In this document: positions 44,003 through 56,454 of the stretch, piece by piece
Numbering within the stretch: the first letter of the stretch is position 1
How the letters are laid out: every line of letters begins with the position of its first letter
Source of the DNA: Dechloromonas denitrificans
GTDB lineage: Bacteria > Pseudomonadota > Gammaproteobacteria > Burkholderiales > Rhodocyclaceae
DNA length: 64,000 nucleotides
Direction: 5' to 3'
Assembly: GCF_020510665.1 (NCBI RefSeq)
Contig: NZ_CP075187.1
Location: 3,231,001 to 3,295,000 of the forward strand
The notes under the pieces: model-generated
Databases searched by the model: none
What the model saw: only the letters and a program-made list of their open reading frames with translations
Told to the model about the DNA's origin: nothing
Position numbers and translations under genes: made by a program

Positions 44003-44482
44003 ATGGTCGATCTGGCGCGGCGCGGCTTCTTTCGCGGTCGACCGCGCCCAAAGGCCGAAATCCGCCCACCCTGGGCGCTCGCCGAAGCCGCTTTCATCGA
44101 TGCCTGCACCCGCTGCAACGATTGCCTGGGCGCCTGCCCGGAAGCCATTCTGATTGCAGGTGACGGCGGCTACCCGACCGTCGATTTCAGGCGCGGCGAA
44201 TGCACCTTCTGCGGCGACTGTGCCCGTACCTGCCAGCCCATGGCACTGAACCCCGAAACCCAGAGCTCGCCTTGGCCGTACAAGGCAGTCATCAGCCCAG
44301 CCTGTCTGCCGCACAAGGGGGTCGAATGCCGTGTTTGCGGCGACTTCTGTGATGCTCGCGCCATCCGCTTCCAGCCACGCCTCGGCGGCAGCCCTTTACC
44401 GGAAATCGATCACGAACAATGCAGCGGCTGCGGCGCCTGCGTTGCCGCCTGCCCGACACAGGCCATCGCAATTCAGCAATAA
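44003..44482 (+). CDS. napF: Ferredoxin-type protein NapF
   Basis: 159 residues with three 4Fe-4S motifs: CTRCNDCLGACPEAI, CTFCGDCARTCQP and CSGCGACVAACPTQAI, plus a further Cys group CRVCGDFCDA. The basic N-terminus LARRGFFRGRPR is typical of NapF. NapF assists maturation of the periplasmic nitrate reductase NapA in the cytoplasm. It follows ccmI by 3 nt, so it would share the low-oxygen FNR promoter; no other nap gene is in the window. Confidence 0.9.
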   Translation: MVDLARRGFFRGRPRPKAEIRPPWALAEAAFIDACTRCNDCLGACPEAILIAGDGGYPTVDFRRGECTFCGDCARTCQPMALNPETQSSPWPYKAVISPACLPHKGVECRVCGDFCDARAIRFQPRLGGSPLPEIDHEQCSGCGACVAACPTQAIAIQQ

Positions 44483-44562
44483 GTTGTCGCAGCCCGTTCC
44501 GCTGCCAGACCAATGGCGTTATGCTTTGATTCGGACTGCCATTTGCCACCCGGAGACAACCG

Positions 44563-45495
44563 ATGACCCAAGAAAAATTCCGCCTCGTCACCCGCAGCGA
44601 CTTTGACGGCCTGGTTTGCGCCGTACTGCTCAACGAACTGAACCTTATCGACGACATCAAGTTCGTCCATCCGAAAGACATGCAGGATGGCAAGGTCGAC
44701 ATCACCTCGCGCGACATCACGACCAACCTGCCGTATGTGGCTGCTGCCCACCTGGCTTTCGACCATCACCTCTCGGAAACCATCCGCAATACCGGTGAGC
44801 GCAAGAACCACATCATCGAGGCCGACGCTCCTTCGGCGGCACGGGTCGTCTACAACTACTACGGCGGCAAACAGGCTTTCCCGAATATCACCGACGACAT
44901 GATGGATGCGGTCGACAAGGCTGATTCGGCACAATTCAGCCGCGATGAAATCCTCAACCCGACCGACTGGGTACTGCTCAATTATCTGATGGATGCACGT
45001 ACCGGCCTGGGACGTTTCCGCGAATTCCGGATCAGCAACTACGCGCTGATGATGGACCTGATCAAATACTGCCGGAATCACAGCATCGCCGAAATCCTTG
45101 CCCTGCCTGACGTCAAGGAACGGGTCGAACTTTATTTCGACCAGGCCGAGAAGGCCAAGGAACAGCTCCAGCGCTGCACGACCGTACATGGCAACCTCGC
45201 CGTGCTCGATTTGCGTAACGAGGAAACGATCTGGGCGACCAATCGTTTCATGATCTATGCCCTGTTCCCGCAAACCAGCATTTCAATCCACATTCTGTGG
45301 GGCGTTCAGAAGCAGAACACGGTCTTTGCAACCGGCAAGTCGATCCTCGACCGCAGCAGCAAGACCAATGTCGGCGAGCTGATGTTGCAATATGGCGGTG
45401 GCGGGCATCATGCGGCAGGGACCTGCCAAGTCGACAATGATCAGGCAGAAGCCACGCTGCAGGCGCTGATCAAGCGCATCAACGCCGACGGCTGA
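44563..45495 (+). CDS. DHH/DHHA1-family phosphoesterase
   Basis: 310 residues. Metal-binding motifs of the DHH family are RSDFDGLVCA, the DHH triad in AFDHHLSET, and DAVDKADSAQF. The DHHA1 substrate motif is GGGGHHAAGTCQV. Such enzymes cleave short RNAs, pAp, cyclic dinucleotides or polyphosphate; the exact substrate cannot be set from sequence alone. CGGAGA precedes the ATG. Unlike RecJ or GdpP it has no extra domains. Stop codons of this gene and of the opposite-strand gene abut at 45495/45496. Confidence 0.85.
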   Translation: MTQEKFRLVTRSDFDGLVCAVLLNELNLIDDIKFVHPKDMQDGKVDITSRDITTNLPYVAAAHLAFDHHLSETIRNTGERKNHIIEADAPSAARVVYNYYGGKQAFPNITDDMMDAVDKADSAQFSRDEILNPTDWVLLNYLMDARTGLGRFREFRISNYALMMDLIKYCRNHSIAEILALPDVKERVELYFDQAEKAKEQLQRCTTVHGNLAVLDLRNEETIWATNRFMIYALFPQTSISIHILWGVQKQNTVFATGKSILDRSSKTNVGELMLQYGGGGHHAAGTCQVDNDQAEATLQALIKRINADG

Positions 45496-45759
45496 TCAGG
45501 CTTCAACCACGGGAGGCGGGATCAACGGGGTCGGCGTAAAACCCAACTCGATCATCTCCGCCTCCAGCTTGATGCGCAAAATCAGCAAGCCTTTCAACGA
45601 TTGCCGCGCCTTGTCATCAGCCCAATCGGCATGCTCCTCCCGCAGGCAAGCATCCACCTCGTGACGCCTTTCAAGACTCACCCCGCAAATGGCCGCATAG
45701 CGGCGAATTTCGTGATCAAGATCAGCCAGTTCCTGTCCATAGTGTTCGAACCCACTCAT
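45496..45759 (-). CDS. Small uncharacterised protein
   Basis: 87 residues starting MSGFEHYGQELADLDHEIRRY, mostly alpha-helical and acidic, ending in a Pro-rich TPTPLIPPPVVEA tail. No family recognised. GGAGA precedes the ATG at good spacing. It is divergent, across 26 bp, from the 513-residue unknown protein, and converges directly on the DHH gene. Helical content and size would suit a small adaptor or regulator, but that is a guess. Confidence 0.65.
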   Translation of the reverse strand: MSGFEHYGQELADLDHEIRRYAAICGVSLERRHEVDACLREEHADWADDKARQSLKGLLILRIKLEAEMIELGFTPTPLIPPPVVEA

Positions 45760-45785
45760 TTCGTTCTCCGCTGAAAGAGGCAAGT

Positions 45786-47327
45786 ATGCACTGGCTAACC
45801 CTGCCTGAACCAAGCAAAACGATCAGCCCCGCCTTCCACGACAAAATGACCGCCAAACTCTGGCTGGCCGAGCAACTCGATGCCCGGCCGCTCCAGACGC
45901 TGGCTGCCATCAGGCTTCAGATCGAGGCAATCGACGGCGCCATCATGCCGCCAACGCAAGCCATCGAGCTCCTGTCGATCCTGCGTACGGCCGCCGTACC
46001 CTTGCTGGCCGATGTCGCCCCCCGGTTTGTCAGAAAACCCTTGCCCCTGCCGGAAGACGATCAGCGTGCCTTCGAAATCACCCAACTCATCTGGCTTCGA
46101 CTCGGTATTGCCTTTCTCAGGCGGGCACCACATTTTGCCCCGGCCGACAAATGCCTGCATCTGCACCGCGCCGCAACAGCACTCCGTCTGGCGCAGTACG
46201 CACATTTCCAGGCATCGCACGAACTCCCCCCGCTGATCGATCGCCTGCTTTTTTCGGTCCTTGCCCAGGCGGAGCGCCACGGTTTGTTGCGCCAAGCCGT
46301 CAGTGATCCGGATTTCCCTCAACTCGGTACGGCGCATATCGCAGGCATCCTCTCCTGGGCTTACCTGCTGCGACTGTCCGACCCATATCACATGAGTACC
46401 GGTCAACTGACAGTGGCCAATCGTGCCCTCCGCCGCTGGCGCGAACTCCCCGGATTCCAGGTCACCCCGGACCACTCGCCCAAAGCCCAGCTGCTTGATC
46501 TCTCCCCCCTGTTTGGCGGCCCCCTGCCGGAAGGTATTCCGCGCTGGCTCGAAGTGCGCAATGTCAGCCGGAAAATTCGCCAACGCATCGACTCCCTGAA
46601 TGCTGGTGAAACACCGGAAGCACTCAAGCTGGGTAGCGAACTCTCCAGCCAGGCATGCATTGCCGTGCTTGAGCAGATCAACCGCGCCCTTCACAACCCG
46701 TTTAAAACCGAGTCAGAGGAATCCGGGCCCATCGAGCTTGTGTTTGGTGGCGCAGATGCCTTCGCACTGATTCGTGGAGAATTGCTCAGTCCACCGCCCG
46801 GCAAAACAGTCCAGCACACCCCGCTGAGTTACCAGCGGATGGCGATGTTCGGCCATGAACGAGACGGTGACGGACAAGTCAGCAGCGTCGATAAAGAACT
46901 GGTCATTCCCGGCGAACAGTGGATGCTGCAAGCCGGGCGAGCCAGCCGGGTCAATGGGGAAAATCTCGGGCGGCATCTGTCCAACAGCCTGATTGCTGCA
47001 TCGATTCAAGGCAAGGTTCGACTGGGTATTCTGCAAGCCCTGCAAACGGGCCCGGGCGGGCATCTTTCCGCCCGGCTGAAATGGTTCGCGGAACAAGTCG
47101 AAGCTGGAAAACTGAAGCGCACTCCTCAGCACGACCCACGCCAGCCATCGATTCCGGTATTCATCCTGCGCGACGAAAAAACCCTCTCGGCCCTGCTGCC
47201 GATCAGCGCCGGAGCCCGCCTGGGCGTCGGCCTGGTACTCGAATCAACCTCAGTCGAACATTTGCTGCCGACCAGCGTGATCGAACGCGGCGTAGACTTC
47301 ATTCGCTACGCCTGCCAGGCGGCCTGA
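45786..47327 (+). CDS. Uncharacterised 513-residue protein
   Basis: No signal peptide or membrane segment. The N-terminal two thirds are helical (DARPLQTLAAIRLQIEAIDG, LIWLRLGIAFLRRAPHF, HRAATALRLAQYAHFQASHEL). The C-terminal third is beta-rich (SGPIELVFGGADAFALIRGELL, NSLIAASIQGKVRLGILQAL, PVFILRDEKTLSALLPISAG). AGAGG precedes the ATG and a strong terminator follows. I cannot assign a family. The helical-then-beta layout might fit a degenerate PilZ-type sensor, but no RxxxR/DxSxxG motif is visible, so I make no functional call. Coding status is clear from length and codon pattern. Confidence 0.8.
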   Translation: MHWLTLPEPSKTISPAFHDKMTAKLWLAEQLDARPLQTLAAIRLQIEAIDGAIMPPTQAIELLSILRTAAVPLLADVAPRFVRKPLPLPEDDQRAFEITQLIWLRLGIAFLRRAPHFAPADKCLHLHRAATALRLAQYAHFQASHELPPLIDRLLFSVLAQAERHGLLRQAVSDPDFPQLGTAHIAGILSWAYLLRLSDPYHMSTGQLTVANRALRRWRELPGFQVTPDHSPKAQLLDLSPLFGGPLPEGIPRWLEVRNVSRKIRQRIDSLNAGETPEALKLGSELSSQACIAVLEQINRALHNPFKTESEESGPIELVFGGADAFALIRGELLSPPPGKTVQHTPLSYQRMAMFGHERDGDGQVSSVDKELVIPGEQWMLQAGRASRVNGENLGRHLSNSLIAASIQGKVRLGILQALQTGPGGHLSARLKWFAEQVEAGKLKRTPQHDPRQPSIPVFILRDEKTLSALLPISAGARLGVGLVLESTSVEHLLPTSVIERGVDFIRYACQAA

Positions 47328-47363
47328 ATGCAAAAAGCCCGTCTTGCGGCGGGCTTTTTGCAT
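47328..47363. terminator. Bidirectional intrinsic terminator
   Basis: AAAAAGCCCG and CGGGCTTTTT (extended by ATGC/GCAT on the outside) form a perfect stem around TCTTGCGG. It starts at the stop codon of the 513-residue protein and gives a T-run in both directions, so it could also end transcripts from pccA. Confidence 0.92.
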
Positions 47364-47414
47364 CCCAAAAAATGGAATGCTGCGGTCAACCGGCCATAAC
47401 GGCCGGATTCCGGA

Positions 47415-49427
47415 TTACTCGAACTCGATGATGATCTGGTCGACCGTCAGGCTTTCGCCGGCAGCCGCCGAAATCTTCTTCACCTTGCAGTCCTGGTCTG
47501 CCTTGAGGATATTTTCCATCTTCATCGCTTCGATGACCGCCAGCTTCTCACCCGCCTTCACTTCCTGACCGACCTTCACCGACACCTCACGGAGCAGGCC
47601 CGGCATCGGGGAAAGGAGGAACTTCGAGAGATCCGGTGCTTCCTTTTCAGGCATCAGTGCGAGCAATTCGGCAGCACGAGCGCTCATCACCATGAAGTCA
47701 GCACGCGTGCCCCAATGGAACAGGCTGTACTTGGTCTTGTGACGCTCGACCTGCAGCGTGAATTCCTGGCCGTTACAGGTACCGACAAAGAGGGATTCGC
47801 CCAGTTTCCAGCTCGAACGCAGCTCGTAATGCTTGCCCTTGTACTCGATGTCATAGCCACCGGGAACCAGACGCGCCGTGACCGGATGATGCTCGTTACC
47901 CTCGGCATTGAGGCGAACCACCATCCAGTTGTTGCTGACCAGACGCTCGTGACCCTGCAACTGGCCGCTGATCGAGGCAGAACGGTCGGTGAAGGCGCGA
48001 TAGACGTAGGCAGCAACCGAGACCAGCAGCGCCGGATCATCGTGCGGCACCATCGAGGCATCAAAGCCGGTCGGATAGTACTTGGGAATGAAGCCAGTAT
48101 CGAAAATGCCGGAGTGGAAAGCCGGATGCTGCATCAGCGCGGCCTGGAACGGAATGTTCGAGGAAATGCCGCGGATGACGAAGGCGTTCAGCGCATCGCG
48201 CATGCGGGCGATGGCCGTGGCGCGATCCTTACCGTGCACGATCAGCTTGGCAATCATCGAATCGTAGAACATCGAAATCTCGCCACCGTCGTACACGCCG
48301 GTATCGACACGGGTGGTGCCATTGGCGTCGGTCGTTTCCTTGGGCGGCAGGAACTTGACCAGACGACCGGTAGAGGGCAGGAAGCCGCGGAACGGGTCTT
48401 CGGCGTTGATCCGGCACTCCATCGACCAGCCGTTGATCTTCACGTCAGCCTGGGTCAGCGGCAGCTTTTCGCCGTAAGCGACGCGGATCATCTGCTCGAC
48501 GAGGTCGAGGCCGGTGATCAGTTCGGTAACCGGGTGTTCCACCTGAAGGCGGGTGTTCATTTCCAGGAAGTAGAATTCCTTGGTCGCACCGGAGACGACG
48601 AACTCGACCGTACCGGCCGACTCGTAATTCACGGCACGGGCCAGAGCCACGGCCTGTTCGCCCATCGCCTTGCGCATTTCCGGATCGACGAAGGGGCTCG
48701 GCGCCTCTTCAATGACCTTCTGGTGGCGACGCTGGATCGAACAATCGCGCTCGTTCAGGTACACGTAGTTGCCATGGCTGTCGCCGAGCAGCTGGATTTC
48801 GATGTGGCGCGGCTCGAGCACGTACTTTTCGATGAAGACGCGATCGTCGCCGAAGGAGTTGCGCGCTTCGTTGACGCAGGAGGTGAAGCCTTCGTGCGCT
48901 TCGGCATCGTTGTAGGCCACGCGCAGACCCTTGCCACCGCCACCGGCGGAGGCCTTGATCATCACCGGATAGCCGATGCCCTGGGCGATCTTGACGGCTT
49001 CGTCCGGACCAGCGATGGCATCGTTGTAACCGGGGATGGTATTGACCTTGGCTTCGATGGCCAGCTTCTTGGATTCGATCTTGTCGCCCATCTTGGCGAT
49101 GGAGTAATGCTTCGGACCGATGAACTTGATGCCTTCTTCTTCCAGACGACGCGAGAACGCGGCGTTTTCCGACAGGAAGCCGTAGCCCGGATGAACGGCC
49201 TGAGCACCGGTCTGCTTGCAGGCAGCGATGATCTTGTCGGCCACCAGGTAGGACTCTTTCGAGGCGGCCGGGCCAATGCAGACGGCTTCATCAGCCAGAT
49301 CGACGAACAGGGCGTCCTTGTCGGCTTCGGAATAGACGGCGACCGTCTTGATGCCCATCTTGCGGGCGGTCTTGATGACGCGGCAGGCAATTTCGCCGCG
49401 GTTTGCGATCAGAATTTTAGTGAACAT
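47415..49427 (-). CDS. pccA: Propionyl-CoA carboxylase alpha subunit (biotin carboxylase plus biotin carrier)
   Basis: 670 residues. Biotin carboxylase domain (about 1-445): ILIANRGEIACRVIKTARKMG, HPGYGFLSENAAF, ASAGGGGKGLRVA, and MNTRLQVEHPVTE. A PCC-type middle region (about 450-590) is followed by a C-terminal biotinyl domain with EAMKMENIL (biotin Lys near 635). ATP-dependent carboxylation of biotin for conversion of propionyl-CoA to methylmalonyl-CoA. The middle BT region and the company of methylmalonyl-CoA mutase favour propionyl-CoA over acetyl-CoA carboxylase. A 140-bp gap without a visible gene separates it from pccB. Confidence 0.93.
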   Translation of the reverse strand: MFTKILIANRGEIACRVIKTARKMGIKTVAVYSEADKDALFVDLADEAVCIGPAASKESYLVADKIIAACKQTGAQAVHPGYGFLSENAAFSRRLEEEGIKFIGPKHYSIAKMGDKIESKKLAIEAKVNTIPGYNDAIAGPDEAVKIAQGIGYPVMIKASAGGGGKGLRVAYNDAEAHEGFTSCVNEARNSFGDDRVFIEKYVLEPRHIEIQLLGDSHGNYVYLNERDCSIQRRHQKVIEEAPSPFVDPEMRKAMGEQAVALARAVNYESAGTVEFVVSGATKEFYFLEMNTRLQVEHPVTELITGLDLVEQMIRVAYGEKLPLTQADVKINGWSMECRINAEDPFRGFLPSTGRLVKFLPPKETTDANGTTRVDTGVYDGGEISMFYDSMIAKLIVHGKDRATAIARMRDALNAFVIRGISSNIPFQAALMQHPAFHSGIFDTGFIPKYYPTGFDASMVPHDDPALLVSVAAYVYRAFTDRSASISGQLQGHERLVSNNWMVVRLNAEGNEHHPVTARLVPGGYDIEYKGKHYELRSSWKLGESLFVGTCNGQEFTLQVERHKTKYSLFHWGTRADFMVMSARAAELLALMPEKEAPDLSKFLLSPMPGLLREVSVKVGQEVKAGEKLAVIEAMKMENILKADQDCKVKKISAAAGESLTVDQIIIEFE

Positions 49428-49567
49428 GTATAACCCTCAATTCAGAGTGACTGAGCAATTTGGGGCGCGCAGGACGAGGCGACGACGCTGGCTGCAACGA
49501 GACAGTACGCCAGCACGGCGAGGAACAGACGAGGAAGCCAACGAAGTCATGCGCGATGCCAAATTGG

Positions 49568-51103
<1,536 letters not shown>

Positions 51104-51139
51104 AGAAAACTCCCTAAGTGGATCGGGTAATTCGGAACT

Positions 51140-52150
51140 TCAGTGTTTCAGGTAGTCAAGCAAGGCATACGCGGCAGCTGCCGGGGTCGTATGGCCCTGT
51201 TCAACGGAGAGGGTCAGCGCCGGCAGGCTGGCCTGCACGCGCGGATGATGACGAAAATGCTGACGCAGGCCGGAGTCGATCATTTGCCACATCCAGCTCA
51301 GCGCCTGATGCTGGCGCTTGGCAGCAAATTCGCCGGTCGGCTTGAGAGCGGCCTGATATTTCTCGACCTGCTCCCAGAAATCGACGATGCCTTCCTTGTG
51401 CAGGGCGCTCAAGGCGATGACCGGCGGCGACCAGTTGGGCGAGGCCGGGCGCAGCATGTGCAGCGCATTGCGCCACTGGGCGCGGACGACGGCAGTGGCC
51501 TGCTTGTCGATATCGGCCTTGTTGATGACCACCATGTCGGCGATTTCGACAATGCCCTTCTTGATCGCCTGCAGATCGTCACCGGCATTCGGCAATTGCA
51601 GCAGGCAGAACATATCGACCATGCCGGCCACCGTCGTTTCCGACTGGCCGACACCGACGGTCTCGATGATGATCACGTCGTAGCCGGAAGCCTCGCAAAG
51701 CAACATGGCTTCGCGCGATTTTTCGGCCACGCCACCGAGCGAACCAGATGACGGACTTGGACGGATGAAGGCTTCCTCGCGCTGCGAGAGCATTTCCATC
51801 CGCGTCTTGTCGCCGAGAATCGAGCCGCCGGAAACCGACGACGATGGATCAACGGCCAAAACAGCCAGTTTCTTGCCCTGTTCGATCAGCCAGACGCCAA
51901 GTGCCTCGATGAAGGTCGACTTGCCCGCCCCCGGTACGCCGGAAATACCAATGCGAATCGCCTTGCCGGTACTCGGCAACAGCGCATTCAGCACTTGCTG
52001 GGCGCGCTGCTGATGATCAGGCCGCGTCGACTCGATCAACGTGATGGCCTTGGCGAGCGAGCGCCGCTGGCCGGCCAGTACGCCGTCCACCAGCGTCTGG
52101 TCGGCCGGCAAAAGTTGCTGCGCCAACAAGGGAGCCTCGCTCAGGTTCAT
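51140..52150 (-). CDS. meaB: Methylmalonyl-CoA mutase chaperone GTPase MeaB/ArgK
   Basis: 336 residues of the G3E GTPase family: P-loop GISGVPGAGKSTFIEALG, AVDPSSSVSGGSILGDKTRM, IIIETVGVGQSE, and VVINKADID. MeaB guards loading of adenosylcobalamin into methylmalonyl-CoA mutase and protects it from inactivation. It starts 7 nt after the mutase gene. The old name ArgK reflects a disproved transport kinase role. Confidence 0.95.
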   Translation of the reverse strand: MNLSEAPLLAQQLLPADQTLVDGVLAGQRRSLAKAITLIESTRPDHQQRAQQVLNALLPSTGKAIRIGISGVPGAGKSTFIEALGVWLIEQGKKLAVLAVDPSSSVSGGSILGDKTRMEMLSQREEAFIRPSPSSGSLGGVAEKSREAMLLCEASGYDVIIIETVGVGQSETTVAGMVDMFCLLQLPNAGDDLQAIKKGIVEIADMVVINKADIDKQATAVVRAQWRNALHMLRPASPNWSPPVIALSALHKEGIVDFWEQVEKYQAALKPTGEFAAKRQHQALSWMWQMIDSGLRQHFRHHPRVQASLPALTLSVEQGHTTPAAAAYALLDYLKH

Positions 52151-52157
52151 TCAGTAA

Positions 52158-54308
<2,151 letters not shown>

Positions 54309-54381
54309 GACTCACCCTCGCTAATTCGATTTTTTGAGGCCGATGATGCAGAATTCAAAATTCTACGCTTTCGAGCCTAGC

Positions 54382-54430
54382 TTGACATACAAACCAACGC
54401 ATAATACTTTATCCATAATTATGGATGCAA
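54382..54430. promoter_or_regulatory. Divergent overlapping promoters around a 16-bp palindrome (mutase / GntR)
   Basis: Plus strand: TTGACA (54382-54387), 17 bases, TACTTT (54405-54410), pointing to the GntR gene. Minus strand: TTGCAT (54430-54425), 18 bases, TATTAT (54406-54401), pointing to the mutase gene. The perfect palindrome ATCCATAATTATGGAT (54411-54426) lies between them, a plausible operator that could control both directions. Binding by the adjacent GntR protein is an inference. Confidence 0.55.
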
Positions 54431-54477
54431 GTCGGCAATGTATCGACGTGCCCTTAACTTACACACCACACAACACC

Positions 54478-55143
54478 ATGACCCGTATTGTTCCCACCGC
54501 GCTCTACCAGGAAGTTGCCGAACGTTTGCGGCAACGCATCTTTGCGCACGAGCTGACGCCTGGCACCTGGATCGATGAACAGAAGCTGGCCGAGCAATAC
54601 GGTATTTCCCGGACACCGCTGCGCGAAGCCCTCAAGGTTCTCGCCTCCGAGGGGCTGGTCGAGTTGAAGCCACGCCGCGGCTGCTACGTTACGGAAATTT
54701 CCCGCCGCGACCTCGACGACATTTTCCCGCTCATGGCCATGCTGGAGGGACGCTGTGCCTCGGAAGCCGTCCGTCGCGCCAAGGCGGCCGACATGACGGC
54801 CCTGAAGGCCATCCATGAACAACTGGAGTCGGCTGCCCGCGAAGGCAGAATTGATGCTTTTTTTGAAGCCAACCAGGAATTTCACAGGAAAATCCAGGAA
54901 TTGTCCGGCAACCGCTGGCTGCTTTCGGTCATCCAGGATCTTCGCAAGGTGCTCAAGCTTTCTCGCCTGCACTCGCTGTCACTCGAAGGCCGCCTGCAGC
55001 AATCGCTTGATGAACACCGGGTAATCATGGCCGCCCTTGAAGCCGGCGATAGCACCAAGGCCGAAAAGCTGATGCACGACCACCTGCTTTCCGGCCGGGA
55101 AGCGCTGGCAAAGATTCAGGACCCTGCCGTCAAAACAGCCTGA
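54478..55143 (+). CDS. GntR-family regulator (FadR/FCD type)
   Basis: 221 residues. N-terminal winged helix-turn-helix (about 5-75): LYQEVAERLRQRIFAHELTPG, EQYGISRTPLREALKVLASEGLVEL, RGCYV. The C-terminal FCD ligand domain (about 85-210) shows metal-binding FHRKIQELSGNRW and DEHRVIMAALEAGD. FCD regulators sense small organic acids. Being divergent from the propionyl-CoA genes it is a candidate propionate or methylmalonate regulator. ATG 54478 is the start matching the family; upstream in-frame starts would run through the promoter. Confidence 0.88.
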   Translation: MTRIVPTALYQEVAERLRQRIFAHELTPGTWIDEQKLAEQYGISRTPLREALKVLASEGLVELKPRRGCYVTEISRRDLDDIFPLMAMLEGRCASEAVRRAKAADMTALKAIHEQLESAAREGRIDAFFEANQEFHRKIQELSGNRWLLSVIQDLRKVLKLSRLHSLSLEGRLQQSLDEHRVIMAALEAGDSTKAEKLMHDHLLSGREALAKIQDPAVKTA

Positions 55144-55152
55144 TTTCTGGCG

Positions 55153-55171
55153 TTGACCGCAGCACGGTCAA
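55153..55171. terminator. Inverted repeat between convergent genes, built on the dispersed motif
   Basis: TTGACCG-CAGCA-CGGTCAA: a 7-bp stem with a 5-base loop in the 24-bp space between the GntR gene and the chemoreceptor gene, overlapping the latter's stop. No T-run follows, so termination is uncertain. One arm plus loop is a full copy of TTGACCGCAGCA, the motif repeated elsewhere in this window. Confidence 0.4.
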
Positions 55172-56454
55172 TGCATCTGGCCTTCGATGTTGGCAAAAAG
55201 CATCTCGTAAATTTCGATCAACGCCTCGCGGTCCTTGCTGCCTTTGACCCACGTCCGCGACTGGGCGATGGTCAGCGCTTTCTGCTCAAGCTCCGAGAGA
55301 TTGGCAATGTTGACGTTGTCACCGTGCAGGATAGCGGTGACATCGGCGCGCGCCTTCTGGGCCAACGCAACAAGATGCATCGATGCGCCCATGGTCTTTG
55401 CGCCACCACCAATTGACAGGGCCAGTTCGCGCACCTGTGTTGCCGAACCGGCGGCATCCGCCAGATTCAGGCCGAATTCATCGGCCGTCGTTCGTGCGCC
55501 GGAAACCGCCTGTTTCAATGTACCGACCCGGTCGGTCGTCATCACAAGCGCGTGGGTGATTTGCTCGATGGCCGTCGTAATTTCCTCTGCCGAGCGCTGC
55601 GACTGATCCGCCAGTTTGCGGACTTCATCAGCCACAACAGCAAATCCACGCCCGGCCTCACCGGCTCGCGCGGCCTCGATGGCGGCATTGAGCGCCAGCA
55701 GGTTGGTCTGTTTGGCGATGCCGTCGATCCGCCCGGTCAGATCACGGATATCGCTGGTCTTGGCATTCAGTTCATCGAGCGCTGCCGACCCCGCTTCTGC
55801 GGCCTGCTGAGCGCCACCAAGGGCCAGTGACATGCGGTTTGCGGCATCGGCCATGGCACTCGCCGAGTCGGCAAAACTGGCCGACAACTCACCCGACTGA
55901 ACGGCGTTGCCATCCACATCGCCAAGCGCCGAACCGACATGCGTAATGGCCATCGACAAGCCACGCTCCGAACGCAGGAAAATACGCGACAACAAGGCTT
56001 CCCGGGCAATGGATTCCTGGGCGGCATCAAGCTGGTCAAGCACCGTTTGCACTTGCAGCAACACATCTTTGAAGGCACCGTGCAGCCCGGTGGTCTGCAA
56101 ACGACGCCATGTCCTGTTTTCCGACGATGCGCTCATCGCCCCCAGAATTTCGCGAAACGCAGACTCCGTCTGATCGAGCGCCGAATTGAGATTGATCCGG
56201 ATTGATTCCAGCGTGGCATCGTCAAATTGGTTCGGCAAACGTCCAACCAGATTGCCCTGGCCAATTGCCTGCAGCTCGGCATCAAGCGCACTCAGTTGAG
56301 CGTCGCCCGACGTTTTGCCGAGGAGCAGAATCAAGATGGCCGGCAGGATCAGGAAAAAGGGTGCCCATGGGGAATAGAAGCCCGCAGCCAGCCCGGCCAG
56401 CAGCATGCCGACGAGCAGAATTTTGAGCCTAAAGGGCGAAAGCAAGTTCTTCAT
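55168..56454 (-). CDS. Methyl-accepting chemotaxis-type transducer
   Basis: 428 residues. Two close N-terminal hydrophobic segments (about 8-45) and no periplasmic sensor domain. The highly conserved signalling hairpin follows: [43 protein letters not shown] (from about 250). The C-terminal end ([21 protein letters not shown]) differs from a usual CheB/CheR pentapeptide tail. It lacks its own sensor and overlaps by 26 bases the PAS gene before it, so the two probably act together as an Aer-like redox/oxygen receptor. Confidence 0.88.
   Translation of the reverse strand: MKNLLSPFRLKILLVGMLLAGLAAGFYSPWAPFFLILPAILILLLGKTSGDAQLSALDAELQAIGQGNLVGRLPNQFDDATLESIRINLNSALDQTESAFREILGAMSASSENRTWRRLQTTGLHGAFKDVLLQVQTVLDQLDAAQESIAREALLSRIFLRSERGLSMAITHVGSALGDVDGNAVQSGELSASFADSASAMADAANRMSLALGGAQQAAEAGSAALDELNAKTSDIRDLTGRIDGIAKQTNLLALNAAIEAARAGEAGRGFAVVADEVRKLADQSQRSAEEITTAIEQITHALVMTTDRVGTLKQAVSGARTTADEFGLNLADAAGSATQVRELALSIGGGAKTMGASMHLVALAQKARADVTAILHGDNVNIANLSELEQKALTIAQSRTWVKGSKDREALIEIYEMLFANIEGQMH

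Noticed and set aside
47715..49433. 572-codon plus-strand frame opposite pccA
   Set aside because: Same effect: complement of a highly expressed-looking gene; the protein is rich in Arg/His/Gly without any domain.
49428..49567. Possible small gene in the pccB-pccA gap
   Set aside because: Only a 36-codon, Arg/Ser-rich frame without a ribosome-binding site; I see nothing supportable there.
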